A stretch of 64,000 nucleotides of DNA from an uncultured Collinsella sp. (GCA_959019945.1 CAUEQD010000008.1:36003-100002), one strand, 5' to 3'; numbered from the stretch's first letter, positions 27,090 through 37,264 are shown. Translations and numbers: made by a program. The notes: generated by a model from the letters alone, not told the origin.

Positions 27090-29117
27090 CTACGGCCGCT
27101 CGTTGGGAGCCAGGCGCTGCATCTTATTCACGGCCTTGAACTTGGTGAACAGCGGCACGTACTCAAAGCTCACGTTGGAGTTCTCCAGGCCGTACCAACG
27201 CGCGGGCGTGCCGGCGGCGCGGCGGATGATGTACTTGAGCGTGATGGCCGTACGCTCGCTGGGCTCCACATCGCTTTCGGGCGCCAGAAGCTTACGGATC
27301 AGGACGAACTTGAACGTGCCGATGTTACCCGGATCCTTGTAGACCGAGTAGTCATGCGTCTGCGGCGGCAGCTCGCCGGTGGCAGCCAGGTCCTGAACAA
27401 CCTGACGCAGGTAGGCATTGACGCGCTGGTTGATCTTGTAGCCCAGGTAAAGATGCACGCGGAACACGTAGTCGGTGCCGAACGTCTCGACCGAATAGGC
27501 AAAGGTGTGCGGTTCGTCCATGGTCTCGACGTTCACAAACCACCAGGCGTGGGCACGCTTGGGATGCTTGTCCAAGATCGAGTAGACGATATCGCGGTCG
27601 ATGTAGTCGGTATGGGTGTCCTTGGTCAGGTACACGACGTTGTCGCTCATGCGCTCGTAACGGTCGTCGTCACGCAGGCGCTTGAGCTGCGGCAGGTAGC
27701 TGCGCAGCGGCAGCAGCGTAAACTGGCGCTGCTCGACCGCCGTGCCGTTGTACCAGCACACCATAATGCCCATGATGAGTGCAGCCATGAGGATGGTGAA
27801 GTAGCCGCCGTGGAAGAACTTGGTGAGTGAGCTCACGAAGAAGAAGCCTTCGAGCAAAAGGAAGAAGGCCGCGAAGATCCACGGAGCAACCTTGAGCTTG
27901 CGCTCCTCGTGCAGGTAGAAGAAGAGCAGCAGCGTGGTGCACATCATAGTCAGCGTAATGGCAAGGCCGTAGGCGGCTTCCATATGCGCCGAGTTCTGGA
28001 ACAGCAGCACCACGATGACGCAGCCGACAAGCATGACGTTGTTGACCATGGGGATGTAGAGCTGGCCCTTGGTCTCGGCAGGGTAGAAGACCTGCATGTG
28101 CGGCATAAGGTCCAGGCGGCTGGCCTCGGACACCAGCGAGAATGCGCCGGTGATGAGCGCCTGCGAGGCGATGATGGCCGCGACGGTGGAAAGGCCGACG
28201 GCAAACGGGCGCAGGCCCGGGGCGAGCATCTGGTAGAACGGGTTGAGGTCGGCAATGCCCATGAGCTCGGGGTTGGCAGCGTTGTTCATAAGCCAAGCGC
28301 CCTGACCCATATAGGACAGCAGCAGGCAGCACTTAACGAATGGCCAGGTAGCGTAGATGTTGCCGCGGCCGACGTGGCCCATGTCGGAGTAGAGCGCCTC
28401 GGCACCGGTGGTGGCGAGGAAGCAGCTGCCCAGAATCATGATGCCCGCGTGGTTGTTGGGGCTCAGCAAAAAGGCGATGCCGCGCAGCGGGTTGAGGCAC
28501 AGCAGCACGGCGGGGTGCTGGAATACAAAAAACAGACCCGTGCCGCCCAGGAACAGGAACCACAGCGTCATGATGGGGCCAAAGGCGTGACCGATCTTGG
28601 CCGTACCGATGCGCTGCACCAAAAAAAGCGCGATGATGATGGCGAGCGTAATGGCGACGACGCGACCCTGGTCATCGCCCAGCACGGCATGGACCGCCGG
28701 GATGGTGCGCAGGCCCTCGATGGCCGTGGTAACGGTAACGGCCGGCGTCAGGATGCCGTCGGCGAGAAGCGCGGCGCCACCCAGCATGGCGGGGATGATA
28801 AGCCACTTGCCGCAGCGCTTGACCAGGCTGTACAGGGCAAAGATGCCGCCCTCACCATGGTTATCGGCGCGCAGCGAGATGAGCACATACTTGATGGTGG
28901 TCAGCAACGTGACCGTCCACACGACAAGGGAGAGCGCGCCGAGCACGAACTCCTCCGTGACGCTTCCGATGCCGCCGTTGCCGGCGACGAGCGCCTTGGT
29001 TACATACATAGGGCTGGTGCCGATATCGCCGTACACCACGCCCAGCGTGACGAGCATCGCCGAGATGCTCACAGGAATCGCAGCGTGCGAGGCTGCCTCC
29101 TTGGCCTTTTGTTCCAT
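27090..29117 (-). CDS. kup: Kup-family potassium uptake transporter
   Basis: 675 residues with twelve or so membrane helices and a C-terminal cytoplasmic region of about 180 residues. N-terminal GVVYGDIGTSPMY and GEGGIFALYSLVKR are Kup signatures. It imports K+ with H+. The start MEQKAKE is chosen (GGGAGG ten bases upstream). The following genes on the same strand encode a small membrane protein and a KdpDE-like pair, giving a compact potassium-sensing and uptake locus. Confidence 0.93.
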   Translation of the reverse strand: MEQKAKEAASHAAIPVSISAMLVTLGVVYGDIGTSPMYVTKALVAGNGGIGSVTEEFVLGALSLVVWTVTLLTTIKYVLISLRADNHGEGGIFALYSLVKRCGKWLIIPAMLGGAALLADGILTPAVTVTTAIEGLRTIPAVHAVLGDDQGRVVAITLAIIIALFLVQRIGTAKIGHAFGPIMTLWFLFLGGTGLFFVFQHPAVLLCLNPLRGIAFLLSPNNHAGIMILGSCFLATTGAEALYSDMGHVGRGNIYATWPFVKCCLLLSYMGQGAWLMNNAANPELMGIADLNPFYQMLAPGLRPFAVGLSTVAAIIASQALITGAFSLVSEASRLDLMPHMQVFYPAETKGQLYIPMVNNVMLVGCVIVVLLFQNSAHMEAAYGLAITLTMMCTTLLLFFYLHEERKLKVAPWIFAAFFLLLEGFFFVSSLTKFFHGGYFTILMAALIMGIMVCWYNGTAVEQRQFTLLPLRSYLPQLKRLRDDDRYERMSDNVVYLTKDTHTDYIDRDIVYSILDKHPKRAHAWWFVNVETMDEPHTFAYSVETFGTDYVFRVHLYLGYKINQRVNAYLRQVVQDLAATGELPPQTHDYSVYKDPGNIGTFKFVLIRKLLAPESDVEPSERTAITLKYIIRRAAGTPARWYGLENSNVSFEYVPLFTKFKAVNKMQRLAPNERP

Positions 29118-29241
29118 AAGCCGGTTTCCTCCCAACTTTAATGTTCGAAGGGATTATAGGTAATCGGCCCATGTTTTAATGCACTGTTTTCCCAGCTAAA
29201 TAAACATTTATACGGCCTTTAGGCCACCTCGGCGATATGGA

Positions 29242-29272
29242 ATGTGACAAAGGGACTGTCCCTTTGTCACAT
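29242..29272. repeat. GACAAAGGGACTGTC palindrome, copy 7 (31 bp)
   Basis: A perfect ATGTGACAAAGGGAC-T-complement between the nitroreductase end and kup start. The outer pair is G-T/A-C where other copies have G-C/G-C, so pairing is kept. Confidence 0.85.
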
Positions 29273-29283
29273 CGCCGCATTCG

Positions 29284-30132
29284 TTACTTGCCGAGCCAGT
29301 TTTTGAACCACCACTCCATGGAACGGCTCATCTCGGCCATAAAGGGGCTCGTGTGCTTGCGGGTGTAGATATCCACCACGCGCTCGCCTACCTCGCGGGC
29401 ATGCGGACGGAACATCGCGTCCATCTCGGCCACCTGCGCGTCCATGGTCGCAGCATCGGCGCGGCAGTAGCGCTCCTCGTGCACCAGGTTCACCACGGGA
29501 TGCGCAATAGCCGGGCGCTCCTTGCGGGGCGTGCCGATGATGAGCATCGACAGCGGCATGGTATAGGGCGGCAGATCGAGCAGCTCGGCAACTTCCTCGG
29601 CATTCTCGACGATATCACCGATATAGCAGCTCCCCAGGCCCAGAGCCTCGGCGGCAACCACGGCGTTTTGCGCGGCGATCACGGCGTCCTGGGCCGCGAT
29701 GGCAAAGTCGCCCAAACCCGGCGCGCGGCGGGGCGCCTTGCCCGTACGCTCTACAAACTCGGGCTCAAAGCAGCCCACGTGCTCAAACAGATCGATCCAC
29801 TTGGCATAATCGACCACAAATATCAGTGCCCAGGGCGCCTTGGCGATCATGGGCTGGTGGTCGCACAGGTCGGCCAGGCGGTCGAGCGTTGCCTGCTCGC
29901 GGATGCTCACGATGGAATACATCATCATGGCGCCCGCCGACGGCGCACGACTCGCCGCATGCAGAATCGCCGCCCGCTGCTCGTCGGTCACCGCCACGGG
30001 ACGGTCATCGTCATCACGCGCGAAGGCACGCGTGGAGGAACGGTGCTCCAACGTGTCCAGCACCGCATTGCCCGTCGTCTCGACCGGATAGCCGCACGTA
30101 TCCACAGCCTTGGTGCAAACCTGCTCGTTCAT
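29284..30132 (-). CDS. Nitroreductase family protein
   Basis: 282 residues of the FMN-dependent nitroreductase fold: HRSSTRAFARDD at the N-terminus (FMN phosphate contacts), AASRAPSAGAMMMYS, ALGLGSCYIGDI and the closing IIGTPRKERP. A C-terminal extension of about 80 residues follows the core and ends with WWFKNWLGK. Members reduce nitro groups, quinones or flavins with NAD(P)H. The substrate is unknown. Confidence 0.87.
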   Translation of the reverse strand: MNEQVCTKAVDTCGYPVETTGNAVLDTLEHRSSTRAFARDDDDRPVAVTDEQRAAILHAASRAPSAGAMMMYSIVSIREQATLDRLADLCDHQPMIAKAPWALIFVVDYAKWIDLFEHVGCFEPEFVERTGKAPRRAPGLGDFAIAAQDAVIAAQNAVVAAEALGLGSCYIGDIVENAEEVAELLDLPPYTMPLSMLIIGTPRKERPAIAHPVVNLVHEERYCRADAATMDAQVAEMDAMFRPHAREVGERVVDIYTRKHTSPFMAEMSRSMEWWFKNWLGK

Positions 30133-30345
30133 CGCCTCATCCTCGCTAATTCTTTAAGAAGCCTTTACGTTTCCGTGTAATTCCCGTCCATTATCGCGCA
30201 GGTCGCCACTCCATTGCGCCACACCGCCACACGTGCGCGTTAATATGGCTGGTTGTTGTGCGCAGCCACCAATTGCAGCGCATATCTTGGTAACAATCGG
30301 GTAAACCCCCGCTTTCGTAGGTTTTAGTTTGTGAGGAGTCTCAGC

Positions 30346-32646
30346 ATGTTCGCTGCCGCCATCTCGCTCGTCGGTCTTGCGGCGACCGTCTACCTTGTCT
30401 TGCGCGAGGCCAAGGCCATTCGCGCTCAGTCGGGCACCGTTGCCAAAAGCGCTCTTGGGTGGAGCGTCGCCTTCGGCCTGTTCCAGCTCTTTTTGACCAT
30501 TTGGGGCGCCATTGGCCTCGTCGCCCAAAACGAGCCGCTCGCCTTTGTGATGCTCATCCTAACCAACGCCATCCTCACCGGCTGCGCTTGGGCCAGCATC
30601 GCACGCGACCGCATCGCCCCGCGCGTCTTTGCGTTCGCCGCGCCCGACGCCCCCGCCCCCACCGGCAAGCTCGCCCGCCTGCGCGGCGCCTTTGTGGGCA
30701 AACCGCTCGTCGCCGCTGTCTTGTGCCTGCTGCTCGCCGGCGTCTTTGCGCTGCTGGGAATGGAAGTCTCGTCCAACCACGACTTTACCTGGGTCTACCC
30801 CCTGTGCATCCTGCTCGAGTGGGCCATCATCACCGTGCTCATGACCGGCTTGTTCTTCCTATTCCAGCGCCACGGCGCAGCTCCCGCGGTCCTGGCCTTT
30901 GCCCTCTTTGTCCTGGGCATTGCCGAGTTCTTCGTCATCACGTTTAAATCCATGCCCATCCAGCCGGGCGACCTTTCGGCCATCTCCACCGCCGCCGCGG
31001 TCGCCGGCAACGGCTACACCTTCTCGATCTCGCTGTTCTGCGTGCTGTCCATGGGCTTTACCGCCATCGCCATGCTGCTGTGCGAGTACGCCGGCCTGGT
31101 GGCACCGCACCGTCAGAAGGGTGCCGCCAACGCCAAGCGTATGCTGCTCACCAACCTGCTCGTGGCAGTGCTGTGCCTGGGCGGCGTAACCGCGCATGTC
31201 ACGCTCATCGACTACTACAACACCCTCGGCATCACCGTCTACACCTGGCGCCCGCTCGAGAGCTACTGGCGCGAGGGCTACCTGCCCGCCTTTATTAGTG
31301 CGGCGCAGTCCATCAAGCCGCCCAAACCCGCCGACTACTCCGTCGACGATGCCAAGGCCACGCTCAAAAAGTACGCCAAGGCCTACGACAAGTCCGACGC
31401 GGCCAAGAGCGACGAGCGCGCCGCCGCAAAAGAGCAATTCGACAGCGAGAAGCCTACGGTCATCGCCATCATGAACGAGACCTTCTCGGATCTATCCATC
31501 TACCAGAATATGCGCGCCGGCTACGAGGGCCCGCAGTACTTTAAGAGCCTGTCCAACTGCCTCAGCCGCGGCAAGCTCTACGTGAGCGCCTACGGCGGCG
31601 GTACCGCCAATACCGAGTTTGAGTTTATGACCGGCAACTCCATGGCCAACCTGGGCTCGGGTGTGTACCCCTACACCATCTACAACATGGAAACGACCGG
31701 GAACCTGGCAGAGCAGTTCAAGTCGCTCGGATATTCCACCACAGCCATGCACCCCAACCACGCGACCAACTGGAACCGCGAGAACGTCTACAAGGACTTT
31801 GGCTTTGACCAGTTCCTGTCCATCAACGACTTCCAGGGAGCCGACACCCTGCGCGGCATGGTGACCGACCAGGCTACCTACGACAAGATTCTCGAGTTGC
31901 TCGACCAGAACGCCGATCCGCAGTTTATCTTCGACGTGACCATGCAGAACCACTCGGGCTACGACACGGGCCTGCTGCCGGTCGACAAGCAGATGCATCT
32001 CAACATCGACACAACCGACCTGGACGCCAAGACCGTTGAGGACGGCACGCTGTCCGATGTCGACGAGTACGTCTCGTGCATCGAGCAGTCCGACCAGGCG
32101 CTTCGCTACTTCCTCAACGCCCTGAGCAAACTCGATCGCAAGGTGGTCGTGGTGTTCTGGGGCGACCACCAGCCGTTCTTCCCGTCCAAGTTCAACGATA
32201 AGTGGTTTACCGGCGAGGACGATGCCACGCACCAGGAACGTCTGTGGCAGACCGACTACATCATCTGGGCCAACTACGACGTTGCCGGCTGCGACCAGAC
32301 AAGCGAGGTCGACGACCTGTCCACCAACTACCTGTCCACCCAGCTGATGCAACTGATCGGCGCACCGCTGACCGACTACCAGAAAGCGCACATGACGCTG
32401 CGCGAGTCGCTGCCCGCCATCAACTCGGTCGGCTACGAGGACGCCAGCCTGCGCTGGGCGCTCTCCTCCAACGTCACCGGTGACGACGCCGCAGCGGCAG
32501 CCGCCACCAAGGCGCGCGAGGATTACGCCAAGATGCAGTACTACGAGATGTTCCGCGACGGCAAGAACGTCTACACCGAGCATTTCCAGACCGAGGCCAA
32601 CGAAACCGACCCCAACCTGGCGCCGGGCACGACCAAGATCAAGTAG
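30346..32646 (+). CDS. LTA synthase family membrane sulfatase (phosphoglycerol transferase-like)
   Basis: 766 residues. Eight or so membrane helices occupy residues 1-290. An extracytoplasmic sulfatase-fold domain follows with metal-site NETFSDLSIY, the nucleophile Thr in YGGGTANTEFEFMTG, and the metal pair in WGDHQPFF. The family polymerises or transfers glycerol phosphate onto lipid or wall glycans. The start at MFAAAIS is chosen from GAGGAG seven bases upstream. An in-frame GTG five codons earlier is possible. The last 100 residues are Ala/Lys-rich and less conserved. Confidence 0.88.
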   Translation: MFAAAISLVGLAATVYLVLREAKAIRAQSGTVAKSALGWSVAFGLFQLFLTIWGAIGLVAQNEPLAFVMLILTNAILTGCAWASIARDRIAPRVFAFAAPDAPAPTGKLARLRGAFVGKPLVAAVLCLLLAGVFALLGMEVSSNHDFTWVYPLCILLEWAIITVLMTGLFFLFQRHGAAPAVLAFALFVLGIAEFFVITFKSMPIQPGDLSAISTAAAVAGNGYTFSISLFCVLSMGFTAIAMLLCEYAGLVAPHRQKGAANAKRMLLTNLLVAVLCLGGVTAHVTLIDYYNTLGITVYTWRPLESYWREGYLPAFISAAQSIKPPKPADYSVDDAKATLKKYAKAYDKSDAAKSDERAAAKEQFDSEKPTVIAIMNETFSDLSIYQNMRAGYEGPQYFKSLSNCLSRGKLYVSAYGGGTANTEFEFMTGNSMANLGSGVYPYTIYNMETTGNLAEQFKSLGYSTTAMHPNHATNWNRENVYKDFGFDQFLSINDFQGADTLRGMVTDQATYDKILELLDQNADPQFIFDVTMQNHSGYDTGLLPVDKQMHLNIDTTDLDAKTVEDGTLSDVDEYVSCIEQSDQALRYFLNALSKLDRKVVVVFWGDHQPFFPSKFNDKWFTGEDDATHQERLWQTDYIIWANYDVAGCDQTSEVDDLSTNYLSTQLMQLIGAPLTDYQKAHMTLRESLPAINSVGYEDASLRWALSSNVTGDDAAAAAATKAREDYAKMQYYEMFRDGKNVYTEHFQTEANETDPNLAPGTTKIK

Positions 32647-32724
32647 CGGGTCGCTGCGGGTCTATCCCGGTTCGTCTGCCCGGGCGGCGCGGAATGTAAG
32701 ATTCCCTGCTCGGGCAGTCCCCAA

Positions 32725-32852
32725 CGATGGCGGGCGGGCGCAGGGTAACATCTGCTGCTCGGACAGTCCTGCGCAAGACGAAGGCCACATTAAGTGGCCT
32801 TCTTTGCGTGCGGAACTCGCGACAGACGTTACCCTGCGCCCGCCCGCCATCG
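32725..32852. repeat. Long hairpin element A
   Basis: 30-bp arms beginning CGATGGCGGGCGGGCGCAGG with one mismatch enclose a 68-base core with the hairpin GAAGGCCAC-ATTAA-GTGGCCTTC. The core matches that of element B (37560) over 60 bases without a mismatch, in opposite orientation, while the arms are unrelated. Confidence 0.88.
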
Positions 32853-32888
32853 CCTCACTGCAGATGCGCGGCTTGACATGCACGTCGC

Positions 32889-33058
32889 GGAAAGTGTGTC
32901 CCACATTTAGGGCGAATTCCGGGATGAACTTTCCGCTAGGCGCTCAACGGGAAAGCGTGTCCCGCTTTGGGGGCTGATTCTGGGACGTGGTTTCCGGTTG
33001 AGGGCTTGTCCGGAAAGCGTGTCCCATTCTGAGCGTCAATTCCGGGATACAGTTTCCG
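32889..33058. repeat. Tandem 61-62 bp stem-loop repeats, array 1 (three units)
   Basis: Units start at 32889, 32950 and 33012. Each has GGAAAG-n4-TCCC paired with GGGA-n4-TTTCC, so every unit can fold as a hairpin. The same units recur upstream of the surface protein gene at 37362. Confidence 0.8.
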
Positions 33059-33079
33059 CATGCGGAGTTCTCGATCAAG

Positions 33080-33117
33080 AAAACCCGGGTAGCCAGTTGT
33101 TTGGCTACCCGGGTTTT
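33080..33117 (-). terminator. Terminator of the FG-GAP surface protein gene
   Basis: AAAACCCGGGTAGCCA pairs perfectly with its complement over a six-base loop, 27 bases after the stop codon, with T runs on both strands. Confidence 0.85.
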
Positions 33118-33143
33118 ACTTTGTCGATATGTTCGACTGACTC

Positions 33144-36100
33144 CTAGTGGTTCTTGCGGCGCTTGATCAGCATGATGGGGGCTATTACTACGAGCGTTAC
33201 ACCCGCTGCCGCTGCGGTGGCAACTAGGGCGAATGTTTGGTCGCCGGTGTTTGCGAGGCTCTTGGCCGTGGTCGTAGTCTTGGTCTTTGTCTTGGCGTCG
33301 GTGCCGTTGTCTGACTTTGGCTTGTCCGGATTCGTCGGGGTCTCCGGGGCTGTCGGAGTCTCGGGGTCCTTCGAGCCTTCGGAATCAGTGGAGCCGGCGG
33401 TGTTCACCAACGTGTGATCCAGGAACTTCTTGGCACCCGCGCTTGCCCGCTTGAACAGGCGCATGCGGATTGGGGTGGCGTTCACCGTTGTGGGTGCTGT
33501 CTCCTCGGCCTTGATGTTCACGAGCGTCACACCGGTGTCGAGGCCCACGTCGTTGTATCCCACGTGGCAGTAGTACTGCGCGCCGTCATCGTCTGCCGTC
33601 AGATCGATTCCGAGCGTCGAGGCCGTTCCGGCTTCGAGGTTGCCATCGGCACCCACACGCTTGAACTCGGTCTCGCCGCGACCCTTGCGATACCACATAT
33701 ATGTCGGCGCCAGCTCCGTTTCGCTACCGTCGGCACCGAGCTGCGTCACGTTGCCGATAGCCGAGAGCGTCAGGTGGCTTCCCGCCGTGCGCTCAACCGA
33801 AGAGTCGTATCCAAGATCCGACCCCTCCGCAGCATCCGCCGCAGGTCCGCTCACGGTCATCGTCATGCCATCGGGCATGGTCTTGACCGTGATGATTGCC
33901 GAGCGAATACCTGTTTCGGTCGTGGATCCATTCTTAACGGCGGCGATGGCGAATCGATACTCCGTATTGGGCTGCAGCCCATCCCACTTGAGCGAGGTCT
34001 GCGTGTTGTCGGCAATCTTCCAGCTATTGACGACCGCATCCGCCGCATTGCTCTGCAGCATGCCCACGCCGTAGCTAAAGCCACTCTTGTTTGCGAGTAC
34101 ATCGTCCCAGCTAAACGTAACGCTGGTCGAATCGACGGCGTTTGCCGTAAAGCCCGTCACGGCCGGCGCGTCGGGCATCTCGACGTCCTTAACGTCATAG
34201 CCCACGATCCAGAACTGGTCGGTGTCCTTGGTGCCGAGCTTGTCGCCCGAGTCTGCCTCGAACTTGTCGACATCCACCGCGTTGACGCCCAGACGCCACA
34301 CAAAACCGTACTTGCCCTGCGCGGCCTCGGGCAGGTTGTCGACGGTGCCGCCGTATTCGGTCGATTCACTCGAGGAGTTACCCGTAGTAAAGCCGGCGTT
34401 GGCACCAAAGCACAGGCCGCCAAACAACTCGTGCTTTGCGAGCTTCGCGCCCATGACAACGCTGCCGTTCAGCGTCAAGCCGAGCTCGAGCTCCTGCTCC
34501 TTGCCCTCCTCGACTTCGATGGTCTGCTCAATGCTCGCCCCCGACTGCGCGGCGGCGCCGTTAAACCCATCGTGCGTGTAGGCGCGCGTTACGCCAGGCT
34601 TGCCCAGGCCAAAGGAATCCCCAACGGGAGTCTCGCCGTTGAGCGTCGTTTGATAGGTTCCGGGTTCTCCCGACCGGTTGGTCAAAAAGTAGCTGAGCGG
34701 CGTCATATTGTGCTGTTTGGCAATGCGGTCATAGGCCTCGACATTAACGACCGAGGTCTGCGCGCCGAGCGACACGGGCGTCGCCATCACGCCCTTGCCA
34801 CCAGTTTCCTCATTTTCGATCTCATACTCGTAATAGACCATCGGAATCGTGTAGAGCACGGCCTTGTCACCCTCGCCGGCATGCGACTCATAGCTTACGC
34901 TTGCGCTGACCGTGCGCTCGCTCCGGTAGTCATAGCATCCCTCGGCGGCAAAATCGACTGAAGCATTCATCGCGACCAGGGGCGGACCGGTCTGCACCTC
35001 GACGGCAACGCCCAACTCGGCGCCAATGGTATAGCCCTGGGATGTCCCCGTGCCCTTTTCCTCTCCGTATGACGTGCCGCCCAACACCAGATAGCCGTAT
35101 GCCTGCTCCAGATCCTCAACATAGGGCGCATCCTGCAGCACGGCAAGCACGCGCGGGTTGGTATAGACCTTGTAGCGGTCCTTGTACGTGATCTTGACGC
35201 TGTCGTTGTCGACATCGGGCAGCGCGAGCGAGATAAATGTGCCGTAGGTAGTGCCGCGACGGTTGCTCTCGCTAATCACCTGCTCCTCGCCGCGGCGCAC
35301 CTTTCCGTTCTCGTCGAGCGAAAAATGCGAGGCGGTCATCCAATAGTAGTCATCGTTCTTGCGCAGGTCCTCGTCGCGGTGCTTGCCCACCACGGCGATA
35401 AAGCTCTCGTTATAGCGGTCCGAACCCGAGACGCTGCCCGCCTTGACGTCGCTGATCCACACCTGTTCTATACCCTTGTGGTCATGCTTGTTGCTGCTGT
35501 TGTATTGCTGACCGCTCATGCTCATGGTTCCGACCATGGACCCCAAGCCCTGAGCCCCGCTCTGTGCCGTGTTGCAGGCAAAGTCGCGGAACACATCGCC
35601 GCCCACGAGCACCTCGTCAACCGCCAGCTGCTCGGACAGGCCGTCAAGGTTGGCAGTGGCAAGGGCAATGGGCGCTAAGGTGCACGGATAGCGCTTATCC
35701 TGAGCGCTATCCTTCCATGCGCTGTTGGGCACATGCATCAGCCCATAGGAGGCGAGGAGCCCGTCTCTGTATTCCTTACAATCGGAAAGCTTGAACTCGC
35801 CAGACTCCGAGTCAAAATACGCGTAGCGGTACAGCGCGCCGTACAGCCCCTTGCTGCCGTCAGAAGCGCCGTAATCAAAAGCGCTGCGTTGCCAGTCATA
35901 GCCCGCAAGAATAAGGCCCGTGACGGTTTCACCCGTCTTCTTTCCTTCTTCATCGTAGGCGGCAAACGTGCCGAACGTCGCATTCGCAGCGACCATGGTC
36001 TTGCCGTTCGCGGAGAGGGAGATTGCGCCCGCGTCGCCCAGAGCATCGACATGGACGAGCGCACCCTTGGATGCATCCCACGAAAACAGCTCGCAATGCG

Positions 36101-37238
36101 TCGACCTATCAATATTCTTCTTGCCGTAGGGTGCCGAGACCACGATGGCGAGGTCATCGCAAAAATCGCGATCGAGGTCGCCGGCCGCTAGCGAAACGAC
36201 AGGAGCTGACTGAAGCTGCGTCCAGGAGTCGTTCCCGCCCTTGTTGTGCGTGGTGTAGTCCGCGGCGTTACCGGCATCGATCTTGACGACGCTTTGCTTC
36301 CAGTTGCCGCCCTCCAAGTCATACATGTCGACTACAGCCTTGCGCACGCCGTTCTCGTCGACATAGCAGCCCGCGTAGACAAAAAGCTCGTCGACGCCGT
36401 CGCCATCGACATCGCCCGCCTCGACATCAAAGACGGCGTCGTGCTCTTGCAGGTAACCGGCATCCAGGTACTTAAAACGGCCTTCGTACATCATATTAGT
36501 GTTGACCGTCACCGGCAGGTGTGTGTCGAGAGTGCGCGTACGCCCGTTGCTAAACGAGTAGAGGACCAGCTCAACCTTTCCGGCGTATGACTTGCCGTCA
36601 ATCGTCGTGGAAGAACTGTCGCCGTAGGCACGGAGCTCGGCAACGCGGCTCTTTTTGCCCGTGCTGGCGTCGCTGCAGAACTCAACACTCGTGGCGTGAA
36701 TGCCCGAGAAACCGTTGTTGTCGTTGGCGAGTACTGTTGAGGACTCATTGTTGCTTAGGTACGACCAGGTGCCGCCACCGTAGTCGCTATGCTTGTAGAG
36801 ATCGCTGTTCGTATCGAATTTGTTGACGTTTTGCCAGAACTTTGCGGCGCCCCACACACTTCCATAGCCATCGGTGAGTTTGCTGCTGCCGCCAATGTCA
36901 CCGCGCTCGACGTTCTCGAGCTTGTCGCGCAGAGTGTAGCGATTGCCATGGCTACCGTTAGCTGCCATATAGACCTCGCTGCGCGTGGCAAACGTCGTGG
37001 GGGTATCAGTGGAATAGGGGCCAATGGTATCGGCCGGAATGTCCTCGCTCGTGCCCAGACCCAGGGCTTGATAATCCTGCTCGGTCATATCGGTGATTGC
37101 GGGCGCGTCTGCCGCCTGGGCAACCTGGGGCGTGGCCGTGAAGCAGGCGACGCTCGTGGCGATCAACGCAGCAAGCGCCGCCGTCCCAACAAGCGGGATT
37201 TTCGACAGCCTACGGATACGGGGGTGTGGAACGTACAT
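33144..37238 (-). CDS. Wall-anchored FG-GAP/VCBS-repeat surface protein with fibronectin III domain
   Basis: 1364 residues. A signal peptide (basic MYVPHPRIRRLSKIP, then a hydrophobic stretch ending about AQAAD) is followed by FG-GAP-like repeats with calcium-type loops (GDVDGDGVDELFVYAG, GDLDRDFCDDLAIV), a long region of unknown fold, a fibronectin type III domain (about 1025-1115), an Ig-like part, and a Thr/Lys/Pro-rich spacer. The C-terminus has LANTGD, a hydrophobic helix and KRRKNH, a sortase sorting signal. It should be exported and attached to the wall, probably for adhesion or polymer binding. The start is supported by GAGG six bases upstream. Repeat arrays flank it on both sides. 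Confidence 0.85.
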   Translation of the reverse strand: MYVPHPRIRRLSKIPLVGTAALAALIATSVACFTATPQVAQAADAPAITDMTEQDYQALGLGTSEDIPADTIGPYSTDTPTTFATRSEVYMAANGSHGNRYTLRDKLENVERGDIGGSSKLTDGYGSVWGAAKFWQNVNKFDTNSDLYKHSDYGGGTWSYLSNNESSTVLANDNNGFSGIHATSVEFCSDASTGKKSRVAELRAYGDSSSTTIDGKSYAGKVELVLYSFSNGRTRTLDTHLPVTVNTNMMYEGRFKYLDAGYLQEHDAVFDVEAGDVDGDGVDELFVYAGCYVDENGVRKAVVDMYDLEGGNWKQSVVKIDAGNAADYTTHNKGGNDSWTQLQSAPVVSLAAGDLDRDFCDDLAIVVSAPYGKKNIDRSTHCELFSWDASKGALVHVDALGDAGAISLSANGKTMVAANATFGTFAAYDEEGKKTGETVTGLILAGYDWQRSAFDYGASDGSKGLYGALYRYAYFDSESGEFKLSDCKEYRDGLLASYGLMHVPNSAWKDSAQDKRYPCTLAPIALATANLDGLSEQLAVDEVLVGGDVFRDFACNTAQSGAQGLGSMVGTMSMSGQQYNSSNKHDHKGIEQVWISDVKAGSVSGSDRYNESFIAVVGKHRDEDLRKNDDYYWMTASHFSLDENGKVRRGEEQVISESNRRGTTYGTFISLALPDVDNDSVKITYKDRYKVYTNPRVLAVLQDAPYVEDLEQAYGYLVLGGTSYGEEKGTGTSQGYTIGAELGVAVEVQTGPPLVAMNASVDFAAEGCYDYRSERTVSASVSYESHAGEGDKAVLYTIPMVYYEYEIENEETGGKGVMATPVSLGAQTSVVNVEAYDRIAKQHNMTPLSYFLTNRSGEPGTYQTTLNGETPVGDSFGLGKPGVTRAYTHDGFNGAAAQSGASIEQTIEVEEGKEQELELGLTLNGSVVMGAKLAKHELFGGLCFGANAGFTTGNSSSESTEYGGTVDNLPEAAQGKYGFVWRLGVNAVDVDKFEADSGDKLGTKDTDQFWIVGYDVKDVEMPDAPAVTGFTANAVDSTSVTFSWDDVLANKSGFSYGVGMLQSNAADAVVNSWKIADNTQTSLKWDGLQPNTEYRFAIAAVKNGSTTETGIRSAIITVKTMPDGMTMTVSGPAADAAEGSDLGYDSSVERTAGSHLTLSAIGNVTQLGADGSETELAPTYMWYRKGRGETEFKRVGADGNLEAGTASTLGIDLTADDDGAQYYCHVGYNDVGLDTGVTLVNIKAEETAPTTVNATPIRMRLFKRASAGAKKFLDHTLVNTAGSTDSEGSKDPETPTAPETPTNPDKPKSDNGTDAKTKTKTTTTAKSLANTGDQTFALVATAAAAGVTLVVIAPIMLIKRRKNH

Positions 37239-37264
37239 GAGGGACCTCGCTTTACTCGAGTGGA

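Noticed and set aside
29118..29241. Riboswitch (c-di-AMP type) upstream of kup
   Set aside because: The leader is short and AT-rich with no conserved ydaO-type elements that I can recognise.
32889..33058. CRISPR or coding tandem repeat
   Set aside because: Units of 62 bp diverge throughout, fold as hairpins and have no open frame.
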